A stretch of DNA of 64,000 nucleotides from Aliarcobacter cryaerophilus (GCF_014352935.1 NZ_CP060694.1:1426001-1490000), one strand, 5' to 3'. Positions 53,581-63,941 are shown, counted from the stretch's first letter. The notes: a model not told the origin generated them from the sequence alone. Translations and numbers: made by a program.

Positions 53581-55368
53581 TTGCAAAAAAATATTAGAAA
53601 CTTTAGTATCATAGCTCATATTGACCACGGTAAATCAACACTTGCAGATAGAATTATTCAAGAGTGTGGAGGAATAAGTGATAGGGAAATGACTTCTCAA
53701 GTGATGGACAATATGGATATAGAAAAAGAGAGAGGAATTACAATAAAGGCTCAAAGTGTTAGATTAAACTACACTTTAAATGGAGAAAAATATATTTTAA
53801 ATCTTATTGACACTCCAGGGCATGTTGATTTTTCTTATGAAGTAAGCCGTTCTTTAGCATCATCTGAAGGTGCTTTGCTTATTGTTGATTCAACTCAAGG
53901 TGTTGAAGCACAAACAATAGCAAATGTATATATTGCAATGGATAATGATCTTGAGCTTCTTCCAGTTGTTAATAAAATAGATCTACCAAGTGCTGACCCA
54001 ATGCGTGTTTTAGCAGAAGTTGAAGAAGCTATTGGGCTTGATTGTACAGAACACAACCTAATATCTGCAAAAACGGGTCTTGGAGTTAAAGATTTAATAG
54101 AGTCAATTATAAAAAGAGTACCTTCTCCAAATGGTGATGAGAATGCACCTACAAAAGCTTTAATCTACGACTCTTGGTTTGATAACTATTTAGGAGCTTT
54201 GGCACTTGTTCGAGTTTATGATGGAAGTATTAAAAAAGGTCAAACTTTAAGAATGATGAATACAAAAGTTGAGCATCAAGTTTTAAGTTTGATGTATCCT
54301 CATCCACTAAAAAGAGAAGATACTTTAGAGATAAAAACAGGTGAAATAGGTATTGTTGTATTAGGTCTTAAAACTTTAGATGGAATTGCTGTGGGAGATA
54401 CAATGACTGATGCAAAAAATCCAACAAAAGAGATTATTGATGGTTTTGAACCTGCAAAACCATTTGTATTTGCAGGACTTTATCCTATAGAGACAGATAA
54501 ATTTGAGGATTTAAGAGAGGCTTTGAATAAACTAAAATTAAATGACTCTTCAATCTCTTTTGAACCTGAAAGTTCAATGGCTCTTGGAAGTGGATTTAGA
54601 ACTGGATTTTTAGGAATGCTTCATATGGAAGTAATAAAAGAGAGATTAGAGCGAGAGTTTGATTTAGATTTAATTGCAACTGCTCCAACAGTTATTTATG
54701 AAGTTTTAAAAAGAGATGGAGAAAAAATAACTATTCAAAATCCAAGTGAACTTCCTGAGCCAAACTATATAGAGACAATTTTTGAACCTTATGTAAAATC
54801 TACAATTTTAGTTCCTGATGAATTTTTGGGAAATGTTATAAAACTTTTAAATGATAAAAGAGGAATTCAATTAAAAATGGATTACATAGGAAAAAGAGTT
54901 CTTTTAGAGTATGATTTACCTATGAATGAAATTGTAATGGATTTTTATGATAAATTAAAATCTACAACAAAAGGTTATGCATCTTTTGATTATGAACCTG
55001 TTGGATTTAGACCAGGAAACTTAAAAAAACTTGATGTTAGAGTTGCTGGAGATATAGTTGATGCTTTATCAATCATAGTTCCTGAAGATAAAGCTGTTTC
55101 AAGAGGAAGAGAGTTTGTAAAAGCACTAAAAGAGCTAATTCCTAGACAACTTTTTGAAGTTGCAGTACAAGCTAGTATTGGAAGCACAATAATTGCAAGA
55201 GAAACTGTAAAATCTATGGGAAAAAATGTAACTGCTAAGTGTTATGGTGGAGATATTACAAGAAAAAGAAAACTTCTTGAGAAACAAAAAGAGGGTAAAA
55301 AAAGAATGAAAGCTATTGGGAAAGTAAATGTTCCACAAGAAGCATTTATGGCTGTTTTAAAAATCTAA
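53581..55368 (+). CDS. lepA: Elongation factor 4 (LepA)
   Basis: 595-residue translational GTPase acting on stalled or mis-translocated ribosomes. G1 [10 protein letters not shown] (about 12-21), DxxG DTPGHVDF, and NKID motif. The C-terminal LepA-specific domain ends with [19 protein letters not shown] in parts (ITRKRKLL is the family hallmark). TTG start at 53581 with AGGAAAAAAA before it; it begins the family's normal N-terminus [17 protein letters not shown]. Followed by the comF-like gene 11 bases later. Confidence 0.96.
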   Translation: MQKNIRNFSIIAHIDHGKSTLADRIIQECGGISDREMTSQVMDNMDIEKERGITIKAQSVRLNYTLNGEKYILNLIDTPGHVDFSYEVSRSLASSEGALLIVDSTQGVEAQTIANVYIAMDNDLELLPVVNKIDLPSADPMRVLAEVEEAIGLDCTEHNLISAKTGLGVKDLIESIIKRVPSPNGDENAPTKALIYDSWFDNYLGALALVRVYDGSIKKGQTLRMMNTKVEHQVLSLMYPHPLKREDTLEIKTGEIGIVVLGLKTLDGIAVGDTMTDAKNPTKEIIDGFEPAKPFVFAGLYPIETDKFEDLREALNKLKLNDSSISFEPESSMALGSGFRTGFLGMLHMEVIKERLEREFDLDLIATAPTVIYEVLKRDGEKITIQNPSELPEPNYIETIFEPYVKSTILVPDEFLGNVIKLLNDKRGIQLKMDYIGKRVLLEYDLPMNEIVMDFYDKLKSTTKGYASFDYEPVGFRPGNLKKLDVRVAGDIVDALSIIVPEDKAVSRGREFVKALKELIPRQLFEVAVQASIGSTIIARETVKSMGKNVTAKCYGGDITRKRKLLEKQKEGKKRMKAIGKVNVPQEAFMAVLKI

Positions 55369-55379
55369 AAGGTTTTATT

Positions 55380-55952
55380 TTGAAGTGTACAAGTTGTGAC
55401 AAGTTATCTTTACAAATTATTTGTAAAACTTGTCAAACTACACTTCTTACTCCAAACTTTTATAAAAAAGAGCTAGAGAAAGATTTTTTTATATACTCTT
55501 TTTATGATTACAAAGATTTAGAAGATTTAATCCAAAGCAAATACCACTTTTATGGAGATAGAGTTTTTAATATTTTAGCAAAACTTAGTTTTAAGAAGTT
55601 TGCAGACAATTTTGAATTTACCCACCCTATTTTGGCTATTCCAATAGATGACCACACAAGACACGATTTTTCTCAAACTGCTATTTTGGCAAAGCATTTA
55701 AAAAGTTCTTTTATAAAACCAATTTTCAACACTTTAAAAGCTAAAAATATTGTCAAATATGCTGGGAAAAATCTAGAATTTAGACAAAAAAACCCACGAA
55801 AATTTATCTATAGTGGAGTAAAAAATTGTGATGTAATTTTAGTTGATGATGTAATTACTACAGGAACAACTATTTTAGAGGCTAAAAAAGCTTTAAAAAA
55901 AGAGGGTGTAAATGTTTTGTTTGCTCTTACTCTATGCTCATTTTTAAATTAA
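55380..55952 (+). CDS. ComF-like phosphoribosyltransferase-fold protein
   Basis: 190 residues. N-terminal zinc-binding-like CxxC pairs (CTSCDK and CKTCQ, about 3-20) and a C-terminal PRTase fold with the PRPP-type loop VILVDDVITTGTT (about 152-164). Family members assist DNA uptake in competent bacteria; in others the role is not known. TTG start at 55380 follows AAAAGG. It follows lepA by 11 bases and precedes hisH by 34. Competence itself cannot be inferred from this gene alone. Confidence 0.85.
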   Translation: MKCTSCDKLSLQIICKTCQTTLLTPNFYKKELEKDFFIYSFYDYKDLEDLIQSKYHFYGDRVFNILAKLSFKKFADNFEFTHPILAIPIDDHTRHDFSQTAILAKHLKSSFIKPIFNTLKAKNIVKYAGKNLEFRQKNPRKFIYSGVKNCDVILVDDVITTGTTILEAKKALKKEGVNVLFALTLCSFLN

Positions 55953-55986
55953 TAAAAGATATAATCTATGCTTTAAAAGGATTTAG

Positions 55987-56592
55987 ATGCTAGGAATAAT
56001 AGACTACAATATGGGAAATCTGGCAAGTGTTTATAACGCTTGTTCAAAATTTACAAAAGATTTAAAAATTGTAAAAAATGCAGATGATTTAAAAAATTTA
56101 GACAAAATAATACTACCAGGAGTTGGAGCATATAAAGATGCTATGCAACATTTAGAAGATAGTGGCTTAAAAGATGCTATTTTAGATTTTGCAAATAGTA
56201 AAAAACCACTTCTTGGAATTTGCCTTGGAATGCAACTTTTGTTTGAGAGCTCTGAAGAGTTTGGATATACAAAAGGTTTAGGATTAATTGAAGGAAAAGT
56301 TGTGAAATTTGATAAATCAAAAATGAGTAGTGATTTAAAAATTCCGCATATGGGCTGGAATAAAACAGTAAATAAAGATAATCCACTTTTTAAAAATCTA
56401 CAAAACCCATATTTATATTTTGTACACTCTTATCATGTTGTTACAGATGATAAATATACAATAGCAACAACAAACTATGGATATGATTTTGTAAGTGCTG
56501 TAAACAAAGATAATATTTTTGGATTTCAACCTCATCCTGAAAAGTCTCATAATAACGGACTTAAAATATTAGAAAACTTTATAAATTTATAA
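55987..56592 (+). CDS. hisH: Imidazole glycerol phosphate synthase, glutaminase subunit
   Basis: 201 residues. Class I glutamine amidotransferase that feeds ammonia to HisF. Catalytic triad: nucleophile C in [13 protein letters not shown] (about 79), H in QPHPEKSH and E after it. [13 protein letters not shown] at the N-terminus and [11 protein letters not shown] are typical. hisF is not in this window; hisA follows after 17 bases, so part of the histidine pathway is encoded here. Confidence 0.95.
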   Translation: MLGIIDYNMGNLASVYNACSKFTKDLKIVKNADDLKNLDKIILPGVGAYKDAMQHLEDSGLKDAILDFANSKKPLLGICLGMQLLFESSEEFGYTKGLGLIEGKVVKFDKSKMSSDLKIPHMGWNKTVNKDNPLFKNLQNPYLYFVHSYHVVTDDKYTIATTNYGYDFVSAVNKDNIFGFQPHPEKSHNNGLKILENFINL

Positions 56593-56609
56593 ATATTAAA
56601 AGGAAAATT

Positions 56610-57317
56610 ATGGATATATTACCAGCGATTGATTTAAAAGATGGAAAGGCTGTAAGACTTAGCAAAGGAGTTATGGATAGTGCAAAAATCTACTCAGATG
56701 AGCCATGGCAAGTGGCAAAAAGATTTGAAGAGTTAGGAAGTAAGTGGGTTCATATTGTTGATTTAAATGGAGCATTTGAAGGAAAACCAGCCAATTTAGA
56801 GCAGATTAAAAAAATTAGAGAGAACTGTAATTTAAAAATTGAGCTTGGTGGTGGAATAAGAGATGAAAAAACTATTCAGATGTATTTAGAACTTGGAGTT
56901 GATAGATTAATTCTTGGATCAATCGCTGTTAAAGATCCTCAATTTGTAAAAGATATGGCAAAAAAATATCCAATTGCTGTTGGAATTGATGCAATAAATG
57001 GAATGGTTGCAGTTGAGGGTTGGGCAGAAGTTTCAACAATGAAAGCTACCTCTTTGGCACAAGAGTTTGCAAATGCTGGAGTTGAAGCAATTATTTGTAC
57101 AGATATAAGCAAAGATGGTATGCTTTGTGGGGTTAATGTTGAATTTACAGAAGATATTGCACTTGCTAGCAATGTTTACACAATTGCAAGTGGTGGAGTT
57201 AAAGATATTGAAGATATCAAAAACTGTAAAGCAAATGGAAATATTGGTGGAGTAATTGTTGGAAAAGCATTTTATGAAGGTACTTTAGATTTAGAAGAGG
57301 CTTTTAAAATATTGTAA
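56610..57317 (+). CDS. hisA: ProFAR isomerase HisA
   Basis: 235-residue (beta/alpha)8 enzyme of histidine synthesis. Catalytic aspartates lie in [14 protein letters not shown] (about 8) and [10 protein letters not shown] (about 170). [12 protein letters not shown] and [11 protein letters not shown] are the half-barrel phosphate-binding signatures. ATG follows AAAAGGAAAATT. Complete, second gene of a hisH-hisA pair. Confidence 0.95.
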   Translation: MDILPAIDLKDGKAVRLSKGVMDSAKIYSDEPWQVAKRFEELGSKWVHIVDLNGAFEGKPANLEQIKKIRENCNLKIELGGGIRDEKTIQMYLELGVDRLILGSIAVKDPQFVKDMAKKYPIAVGIDAINGMVAVEGWAEVSTMKATSLAQEFANAGVEAIICTDISKDGMLCGVNVEFTEDIALASNVYTIASGGVKDIEDIKNCKANGNIGGVIVGKAFYEGTLDLEEAFKIL

Positions 57318-57368
57318 TTCAATAAAATATTTGTAATTTTTTATAAAATTTCTAAAAAGGGAAAACAA

Positions 57369-59225
57369 ATGAAGTCAAATACGAAAATAACACTTATCAT
57401 TTTTTCAATGGTTCTACTTTTAACTTCAATTATTGTTGTTTTAGTTGCAATTGGTTCTAGACAAGTAGGATATGATGCTGTTAAAAAGAAAGCTTATTTA
57501 ACAGCTGATATAGTTAAAAATTCTCTTACTTCACATATGGTAAATGGAAATATGGCACAAAGAGATGTATTTTTAGATAGTATTAGTCAGCTAAAAAATG
57601 TACAATCTTTATGGCTAGTTAGAGCAAAAAGTGTTAGTGAACAATTTGGAAATTCAAATTTAGCAAATGAAAAACCAAAAGATGAGATTGATTTGCAGGT
57701 TTTAAATACAGGTATTGAGAAAATTGTAATCGAAGAGTCTTTATATACTGCAAATCTTAGAATTACAATTCCTTATACAGCATCTTCTTTAGATAGACCA
57801 AACTGTCTTAATTGTCATAATGCAAAAGAGGGAGAAGTTTTAGGTGCTATATCTTTAAGCTTTGATATAAGTGAAGATAGAGGTTCAAATATTATGGTTT
57901 TAATTTATATTATTGGAACTATCTCTATTTTCTTAATAGTTTTCTTAATTTTTATGAGAAAAAAGATAACTCCATATACAAACTCTTTTGATTCACTATC
58001 TGATGTATTAAAAAAAGTTCATGAAGGAGATTACTCTATTAGAGCAAATCCTGGCGTTTTAAAAGAGGATAAAGAGGTTTCAAATTGGTTAAATGAATTA
58101 ATAGAAAAACTTGAAACAGTATTAACTGGAATTGAGAAAAATTTAACATCTTTCGTTCATAATAGAACATCAAATGTAAATCATGATAAATTAATTACAG
58201 CAAAAGAGATAATTGAAGATATTAGTGAAATTTATCACTACAAAAAAACTATTGAAAATGATTTAACTATTGATGATATTTATCATAGATTAATTTTGGT
58301 TTTAAAAGATAAATTAGAAATAAACTGTTTTGTGATTTTTGAGACTGATTTATTAAAAGATGAGAGAAAAACTATCTTTGCAAGCAATGGTGCTATAGCT
58401 TGTTGTGATTTAAAACAAAATATTAAAGAGGCTTGTAGAGCAGAAAGAATAAACAGTATTGTATCTTCTGAAAACTTCCCAGAGATTTGTAGAGTTGCAA
58501 AATGTAAAGTTGATGAAAACTATATTTGTATTCCTTTTTATGTAAATGAACAAAAAAATATTGTAATTCATATTATTTCAAAATCTCAAGATGAATTAAA
58601 TAACTTAAAATATAAAATTGGGATTATCAAAAAATATCTTGAAGAGACTAAACCAATTTTAGAGAGTAAAATCTTAATGGAAGCATTAAGACAAAAAAAT
58701 CTTACAGACTCTCTAACAGGTCTATACAACAGAAAATATCTAGATGAAATTGTAGAAAAACAACTAAATCTTGATATGAAAAATGGTGTTGTTTATGCGA
58801 TTATGTTTTTAGATATTGATTACTTTAAAATGGTAAATGACACTTATGGTCATGATGTTGGAGATGATATTTTAAGAAAACTTGCAATTACTATGAAAAA
58901 ATCAATCTCTTCAAATGAGACTTTAATTAGATATGGTGGTGAAGAGTTCTTAATCTTGATGAAAAATGCAACTCAAGAGAGTGCAAAAGAGTTAGCAAAT
59001 AAAATAAATGCTGATTTCTCAAAAATCATATTTAATTATGGAGGAGATAGCTTTTCAAAAACTGTAAGTATTGGTTACTCTTTCTTCCCGACAGATACAG
59101 ATCAATTCTGGAAATGTATAAAATATGCTGATATATCTTTATATGAGGCAAAATCAACAGGAAGAAATAAAGTGATTAAATTTTCAAAAGATATTTTGAA
59201 AAATGGGGATAAAATAGACTATTAA
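57369..59225 (+). CDS. Membrane diguanylate cyclase with c-type haem periplasmic domain
   Basis: 618 residues. Membrane helix 1 (about 7-29), a periplasmic domain (30-172) with a haem-c motif CLNCH (C146, C149, H150; DUF3365/Tll0287-like type), helix 2 (about 175-197), HAMP-like linker, then a GAF-like region with an unusual set of six cysteines in about 45 residues (CC about 345, then 356, 374, 379, 387). The C-terminal GGDEF domain has RYGGEEF (about 520), an active-site form that should make c-di-GMP. ATG with AAAAAGGGAAAACAA before it. A redox, O2 or NO input is likely; inferred from the haem motif and the cysteines. Confidence 0.85.
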   Translation: MKSNTKITLIIFSMVLLLTSIIVVLVAIGSRQVGYDAVKKKAYLTADIVKNSLTSHMVNGNMAQRDVFLDSISQLKNVQSLWLVRAKSVSEQFGNSNLANEKPKDEIDLQVLNTGIEKIVIEESLYTANLRITIPYTASSLDRPNCLNCHNAKEGEVLGAISLSFDISEDRGSNIMVLIYIIGTISIFLIVFLIFMRKKITPYTNSFDSLSDVLKKVHEGDYSIRANPGVLKEDKEVSNWLNELIEKLETVLTGIEKNLTSFVHNRTSNVNHDKLITAKEIIEDISEIYHYKKTIENDLTIDDIYHRLILVLKDKLEINCFVIFETDLLKDERKTIFASNGAIACCDLKQNIKEACRAERINSIVSSENFPEICRVAKCKVDENYICIPFYVNEQKNIVIHIISKSQDELNNLKYKIGIIKKYLEETKPILESKILMEALRQKNLTDSLTGLYNRKYLDEIVEKQLNLDMKNGVVYAIMFLDIDYFKMVNDTYGHDVGDDILRKLAITMKKSISSNETLIRYGGEEFLILMKNATQESAKELANKINADFSKIIFNYGGDSFSKTVSIGYSFFPTDTDQFWKCIKYADISLYEAKSTGRNKVIKFSKDILKNGDKIDY

Positions 59226-59251
59226 ATTCTAATAAATTAGAATAATTTAAA

Positions 59252-59281
59252 CTAGAGTATAAAACATTATTTATACTCTAG
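59252..59281. terminator. Hairpin between convergent genes
   Basis: CTAGAGTATAAA-ACATTA-TTTATACTCTAG: 12-bp stem but no clear T-run on either strand. It overlaps the last codons of the minus-strand gene. A weak terminator or transcript-end stabiliser. Confidence 0.5.
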
Positions 59282-59872
59282 ATTCTCTATAACTAACTTT
59301 TTATTTGTAAATGGATTTATGATAGCTTCAATCTCTTCAATTTTATACTTTAAAGGAAAAGCTATTTTTGAATTTGTTGCAGTTGTTTCCAAAATATAGT
59401 ATTTTTTATTATTTACATATAGTGCTTTTTTATTTAAATTTATCCCTTCAAGATTTATTATCACAAAAATATGATTTGGAACTAGTACAAAATATGCTTC
59501 ATAATCTTTAACTTTCAAAAGTGAAATAAGTAAATTTGACTTATCATCACAATCACCAAAATTTTGTTCAACCACTTTTTTTGGACTTTTTGCAATACTT
59601 TCATTTATCTTATATGGAATTTGTGTAACAAAATCTAACATATTTTGAACTTCACATATAGAATCTTGTTTACAATTTTTTGTTAAAAAATCTGCTAACT
59701 TTTTTGTATAATCATCTACCCTTACCTGATTTACATAAGTAGAATCTCCAATATCTGTAAACTGGTTTTTAACTATAAAAAAAGAGCTATAAATCATATA
59801 AAAAAGGTTTATTAAAAATATTATAGATATTAAAAATGATATATTTCTTAAACTTTTACTTTTTATAAACAC
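59267..59872 (-). CDS. Transglutaminase-like membrane-anchored protein
   Basis: 201 residues. One N-terminal membrane helix (about 11-33), then an extracytoplasmic transglutaminase/cysteine-protease fold. Candidate triad: C108 in FGDCDDKS, H134 in PNHIFVI, and an acidic residue at LETTA (E162). The FGDCDDKS context is the usual catalytic one in bacterial transglutaminase-like proteins such as BTLCP peptidases. The biological substrate is unknown; cell-envelope peptide processing is a guess. It follows the marC-like gene 4 bases downstream. Confidence 0.72.
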   Translation of the reverse strand: MFIKSKSLRNISFLISIIFLINLFYMIYSSFFIVKNQFTDIGDSTYVNQVRVDDYTKKLADFLTKNCKQDSICEVQNMLDFVTQIPYKINESIAKSPKKVVEQNFGDCDDKSNLLISLLKVKDYEAYFVLVPNHIFVIINLEGINLNKKALYVNNKKYYILETTATNSKIAFPLKYKIEEIEAIINPFTNKKLVIENLEYK

Positions 59873-59876
59873 TACA

Positions 59877-60476
59877 CTATAAACCTAAAAAACTTTTTAT
59901 TCCATCAAATATTAGTTGTGCAGATAACGCAGCCAAAAAAAGTCCTGTAATTTTTGATAAAATTAAAAGACCATTTTTGCCAATGAATCTCTCTATTAAA
60001 CTAGATAAATATAGCATACAACCTATTAATAAGATTGCAAAAATAAGAGCTAAACTTCCAATAACTAATTTTGAAAAACTATTAAATTCAACTCCCATTA
60101 CTAATAAAACTCCAATAGTTCCAGGTCCAATAGTAATAGGTAAAGCCAAAGGAACAACTGCCAAATCTGATAAATTTGTATCAGTTGGTTTTTGTCCATC
60201 TTTATTTCCATAAATTAATCCAACAGCTGTTAAAAATAGCAAAGCTCCAGCACCTATTTTAAAAGCATCCAAAGTTATTCCAAAAACTTTGAAAATATGT
60301 TCTCCAAAAAAGAGTAAAACTAAAGATATAACAACAACAGATAAAGTTACTTTAATTGCTAATTTTCTTTTCTCAATAAGTGTTGCATCATTTGTAATAG
60401 TTAAAAAAACAGTAAGTACAAAAAATGGTGTCATAATAAAAAATATTTTAATAAAAGTTGAAATAAATAAATCCAT
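59877..60476 (-). CDS. MarC-family membrane protein
   Basis: 199 residues, six predicted membrane helices. Family features: FIMTPFFVLTVFLTI (N-terminal P-x-x-x-P/F segment), LPITIGPGTIGVLLV and ILLIGCMLYLSS, then RFIGKNGLLILSKITGLFLAALSAQLI in parts. The MarC/UPF0056 family has no assigned transport substrate, despite its historical multiple-antibiotic-resistance name. The start ATG is at 60476 with TAGGAAAAATT in front. In operon with the transglutaminase-like gene. Confidence 0.88.
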   Translation of the reverse strand: MDLFISTFIKIFFIMTPFFVLTVFLTITNDATLIEKRKLAIKVTLSVVVISLVLLFFGEHIFKVFGITLDAFKIGAGALLFLTAVGLIYGNKDGQKPTDTNLSDLAVVPLALPITIGPGTIGVLLVMGVEFNSFSKLVIGSLALIFAILLIGCMLYLSSLIERFIGKNGLLILSKITGLFLAALSAQLIFDGIKSFLGL

Positions 60477-60565
60477 AATTTTTCCTAAATAAGCTATATT
60501 TTTAAATTTTGCTTATTCTAGCTTTTATAGATTAAAATAGTGTTTAATCATTAAAAAATAGAGTT

Positions 60566-63541
60566 CTACTCTTCAATCATAGTGTAGTGAAGTTCTAGCC
60601 CTTTTGAAGTTGCTACAAAACCATTTACATTTATTTTACCCTCATGAACCATTTTATGATGAAGTTTACAAAGTGGGATTAGATTATATTTATGATTTGC
60701 ATTTATATGTCCTATAAATCCATCTTTATTTGCTTTTTTTTGCTCTTGTATATGATGAACTTCATCACAAGCACGACCACATATTATACAAGTACTTGTA
60801 TATAAATTACTATTATATTTAGAACTATTTTTTTGTGAAATTCTTTCAACTTTTGTATAGTCATCTGCTAATCTTTTTCTAATATCATTTGCAACATTTA
60901 AAAACTCTTTATCAATATGTAAAGATTTTGCAAACTCCAAACCATATATAGATGAACCACTACCAAAAGCCAATTTTCTATCAAAAATCAGTTTATCTTC
61001 ATCATCTTTATACATAACAGATAGATGAAGACAAATAATATTTTTTAATTTCTCAATCTCAGGAATTTGTGGTAGTTGATGAAGATGAGTGGCAAAAACA
61101 AAAAGTGATTCAAGACGTGCAAGTTTTAAAATAGCGCTTGCAACAATACTAAGACCACTTAAAGTCTCTGTACTATGACTTATCTCATCTCCTAAAATTA
61201 AAGATTTTTTACTAGCACGATTGAAGATATTTTTTAAATCCATCATCTCAACTGCAAAACTTGATAATCCTTTTGAAATATTATCAGCACCACTAATTCT
61301 TGTAAAGATTGAGTCAAATATTGAAAACCTCATAGATTTACAAGGTACAAAAAAACCTGCTTGTGCTAAAATAACACTTATTCCAATAGCTTTCATTAAA
61401 GAAGATTTTCCAGAGCTATTTATTCCAAAAAGAAGTATTCCATGCATTTTATTACTTTGAAGATTTGTAGGATTTGAGTTTTTTACTATAATATTATCTT
61501 CATACTCTTTACTAACTAAATTTAACTCACCTAAAACAATATCATTTGTAACATAAACTCCCCTATCCTCATTTGCTTCAATTATTGGATGTCTAAGTTC
61601 TATAAGTTCTAAAAAATTCTCATCATCTTTGGTTTTTACAATTTTTGGGCAAGTGTAGTTATATTTTTTACTAGTTTTTATATTTGAAACAGTTAAATCA
61701 ACTTCAGCTATAAATACAACTAATTCACTTAAAAGTGTTGAAAACTTTTTTTCAAACTCAATAAGTTTCTCTTTAAATACAAGTTTATTTATCTCAACGA
61801 TTTTTTTAAGATTATGAACATATTTATCTGAAATATCATCAGTTAAAGCACAAGATATTTTTACACTATTTGTTTGAGTTTTTATAGAAAAATCTTTAAA
61901 AAGTAGAAGTTTATCATCAATTATAAGATGAGATTTTAAAAGTTCATCTTTTACAAGGTTATATCTATTTTTTGTTATTGAGATATAAAATCCTTCTTTA
62001 TCAAGCCTATTAATTGTTACAAAACTTTTTTCATCTGATTTAAAAAAAGATAAAATATGATTTTTTAAAATTTCCAATTTATCCAAAAGTAGTTTATTTT
62101 CTCTATTTAAATCATCAATTTGAAGATTTACTCCGCTTGTTATCATATTTTCATCTACATCTTTTAGCATAAATCTTCCACTTATACTTAAATCAAAAGT
62201 AGAGTTAATAGATGCTAAAAAAGAGTTTATCTCATCACTACTACAAGGAGGAGTTATAAATTTATAACTCTCCATAAATTTTACAATCTCTTTTATACTT
62301 ACCAAAGAGTCATACAAATAGTTCAACTCAAATGGGTGCAGTCTTGATAGCTTTATTCTTCTTGTAAGCCTTTCTATATCGTAAATACTTGCTAATTCAT
62401 TCTCTATTGGTGAGTGAAAATCATATAATTCTTTAGATAAATTGTATCTTCTTAAAAGCTCTTTTGAGTCTTTTATTGGATTTGTAATCCTCTCTTTTAA
62501 AAGTCTTTTACCCATAGCAGTTGAAGTATTATTTATTAATCTTATTAGACTTAAATTATGCGTTGTATCTATAATATTTAACTGCTCTAAAGCATTGTTT
62601 CCAATATATATGTATCTACTAACATCTAATTTTATTGGGTTTGATAGTTTTTGAATAATTGAACTATCATGAGCTATTACAAAGTCTATTAGAATTGCCA
62701 ATGATTCTGTTGAAAGAGGAGATCTCTCCATATCAAGATGCTCTATTGGAGTTAGAAGTGACTCAATGCTAAAAACATTTTTAAAAAGTTCATTTTGATA
62801 TGTAATTTTTGGTCTAAAGTTTCTTAAATGAAAACTTTTTAAATTTAACTCCAAATAGTCTATTATCTCTTTTTGATTAATATTTTTGTCTGCTAGAGTA
62901 ACTATAATTTCGCTAGTTTTGTGCATATTCATATAATTAAAGACTTCATCTAGTGCAAAAAACTTATCTTCATTCGTTCCAAAAACTTCGTTGTAATAAC
63001 ACTTTGCTGTTGTTACATCAATAGCACTATAACCTATTAGATAATTTCCTCTTACTTGGTCAATTACAATTGAAGTTATAAAATTATCATCTTGCTCTAC
63101 TACAAAATCAAAATTTGTACCAGGACTTACAATAACATCCAAATATCTACTCACATTTGGAGGAGTTCCTTTTTGTCTTATTATTGCTATTGTATATTTT
63201 TGCTCAGCAATAATTCGTGCTAGATGTTTTTCAAATGAAATTGCTGGAACTCCAGCCATAATTGGATTCTCTTTTGAGTTTTCAAGTATTGATTTATTTT
63301 TTCTTGTTAATTGAATATTTAAAAGTTCTGCTATCTCTTTTGCTTTTCCTATCTTATCTTTTTCATTGTTTACTTCATAAACTTCAAAAAAAGTTCCAAT
63401 TTCCATGAGAACTAAGGCATTTTCACCATATTTTTTATCAAATAACTCTTGAATCTTAAAATATGTGATGGTTAGAAGTTCATTTCTATTTTCTAAAAGA
63501 GCTGTTACTTCTTCTTGCACTATTTTCGCACTCCTGTCCAA
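60566..63541 (-). CDS. MutS7-type mismatch-repair protein with C-terminal HNH endonuclease
   Basis: 991 residues. N-terminal mismatch-recognition domain with F-F-E (IGTFFEVYE, 51-53), the counterpart of the MutS F-x-E wedge; lever and clamp domains; ATPase domain with Walker A FGINSSGKSSLM (about 703-714) and Walker B LILGDEISHS. The last 75 residues form an HNH-type nuclease: CIICGRACDEVHHI (two cysteines, H-H about 929) and NLIPLCKLHHKMVH. Fusion of MutS to HNH is the mark of the MutS7 subfamily, known in some epsilonproteobacteria, in octocoral mitochondria (mtMutS) and giant viruses. The 3' end of the haem-binding gene upstream overlaps its start by 22 bases. Confidence 0.9.
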   Translation of the reverse strand: MDRSAKIVQEEVTALLENRNELLTITYFKIQELFDKKYGENALVLMEIGTFFEVYEVNNEKDKIGKAKEIAELLNIQLTRKNKSILENSKENPIMAGVPAISFEKHLARIIAEQKYTIAIIRQKGTPPNVSRYLDVIVSPGTNFDFVVEQDDNFITSIVIDQVRGNYLIGYSAIDVTTAKCYYNEVFGTNEDKFFALDEVFNYMNMHKTSEIIVTLADKNINQKEIIDYLELNLKSFHLRNFRPKITYQNELFKNVFSIESLLTPIEHLDMERSPLSTESLAILIDFVIAHDSSIIQKLSNPIKLDVSRYIYIGNNALEQLNIIDTTHNLSLIRLINNTSTAMGKRLLKERITNPIKDSKELLRRYNLSKELYDFHSPIENELASIYDIERLTRRIKLSRLHPFELNYLYDSLVSIKEIVKFMESYKFITPPCSSDEINSFLASINSTFDLSISGRFMLKDVDENMITSGVNLQIDDLNRENKLLLDKLEILKNHILSFFKSDEKSFVTINRLDKEGFYISITKNRYNLVKDELLKSHLIIDDKLLLFKDFSIKTQTNSVKISCALTDDISDKYVHNLKKIVEINKLVFKEKLIEFEKKFSTLLSELVVFIAEVDLTVSNIKTSKKYNYTCPKIVKTKDDENFLELIELRHPIIEANEDRGVYVTNDIVLGELNLVSKEYEDNIIVKNSNPTNLQSNKMHGILLFGINSSGKSSLMKAIGISVILAQAGFFVPCKSMRFSIFDSIFTRISGADNISKGLSSFAVEMMDLKNIFNRASKKSLILGDEISHSTETLSGLSIVASAILKLARLESLFVFATHLHQLPQIPEIEKLKNIICLHLSVMYKDDEDKLIFDRKLAFGSGSSIYGLEFAKSLHIDKEFLNVANDIRKRLADDYTKVERISQKNSSKYNSNLYTSTCIICGRACDEVHHIQEQKKANKDGFIGHINANHKYNLIPLCKLHHKMVHEGKINVNGFVATSKGLELHYTMIEE

Positions 63542-63939
63542 TCTCTAATTTTTTCTCTATCTTCTTTTGAAAGTTCTGCTTCAATGTGAGCCCACGTATA
63601 AGCAGGAAGAGGCATTGATGAGTGAGCTGTTCTATAGATTGCTTTTAATTTTTCATTCTTTTGTGTTTGAGTATATTTTTCCCAATTTGAAAAATTCAAA
63701 GCATTTACACCTTCATTTGTATGATTTGTAACAACCCATGAAAAAGGTGCAACATTTGAATACCAAGGGTAATTAATCTTATTTGAATGACAATCATAAC
63801 AAGCTCTTACAAATATCTCTTTTATATCAGGAGGTAAAACTATCTCATATGTTTCATCTTCACTATATTCTACTTTTTGAGGTCTTATAAACTGCATCAA
63901 TAGAAAAACTACAAAACAAATTATCAAAGCTCTTTTCAT
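63520..63939 (-). CDS. Haem-binding domain protein, exported
   Basis: 139 residues. Signal anchor or signal peptide MKRALIICFVVFLLMQFI (1-18), then a haem-binding domain with CYDCHSNKINYPWYSNVAP, whose C-x-x-C-H (about 47-51) binds haem c. HSSMPLPAYTW later supplies a likely axial methionine. The domain (Haem_bd) is common in exported proteins of Bacteroidetes and Campylobacterota. The end overlaps mutS7 by 22 bases, so the two are co-transcribed, though I see no functional link. Confidence 0.83.
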   Translation of the reverse strand: MKRALIICFVVFLLMQFIRPQKVEYSEDETYEIVLPPDIKEIFVRACYDCHSNKINYPWYSNVAPFSWVVTNHTNEGVNALNFSNWEKYTQTQKNEKLKAIYRTAHSSMPLPAYTWAHIEAELSKEDREKIRDWTGVRK

Positions 63940-63941
63940 TT

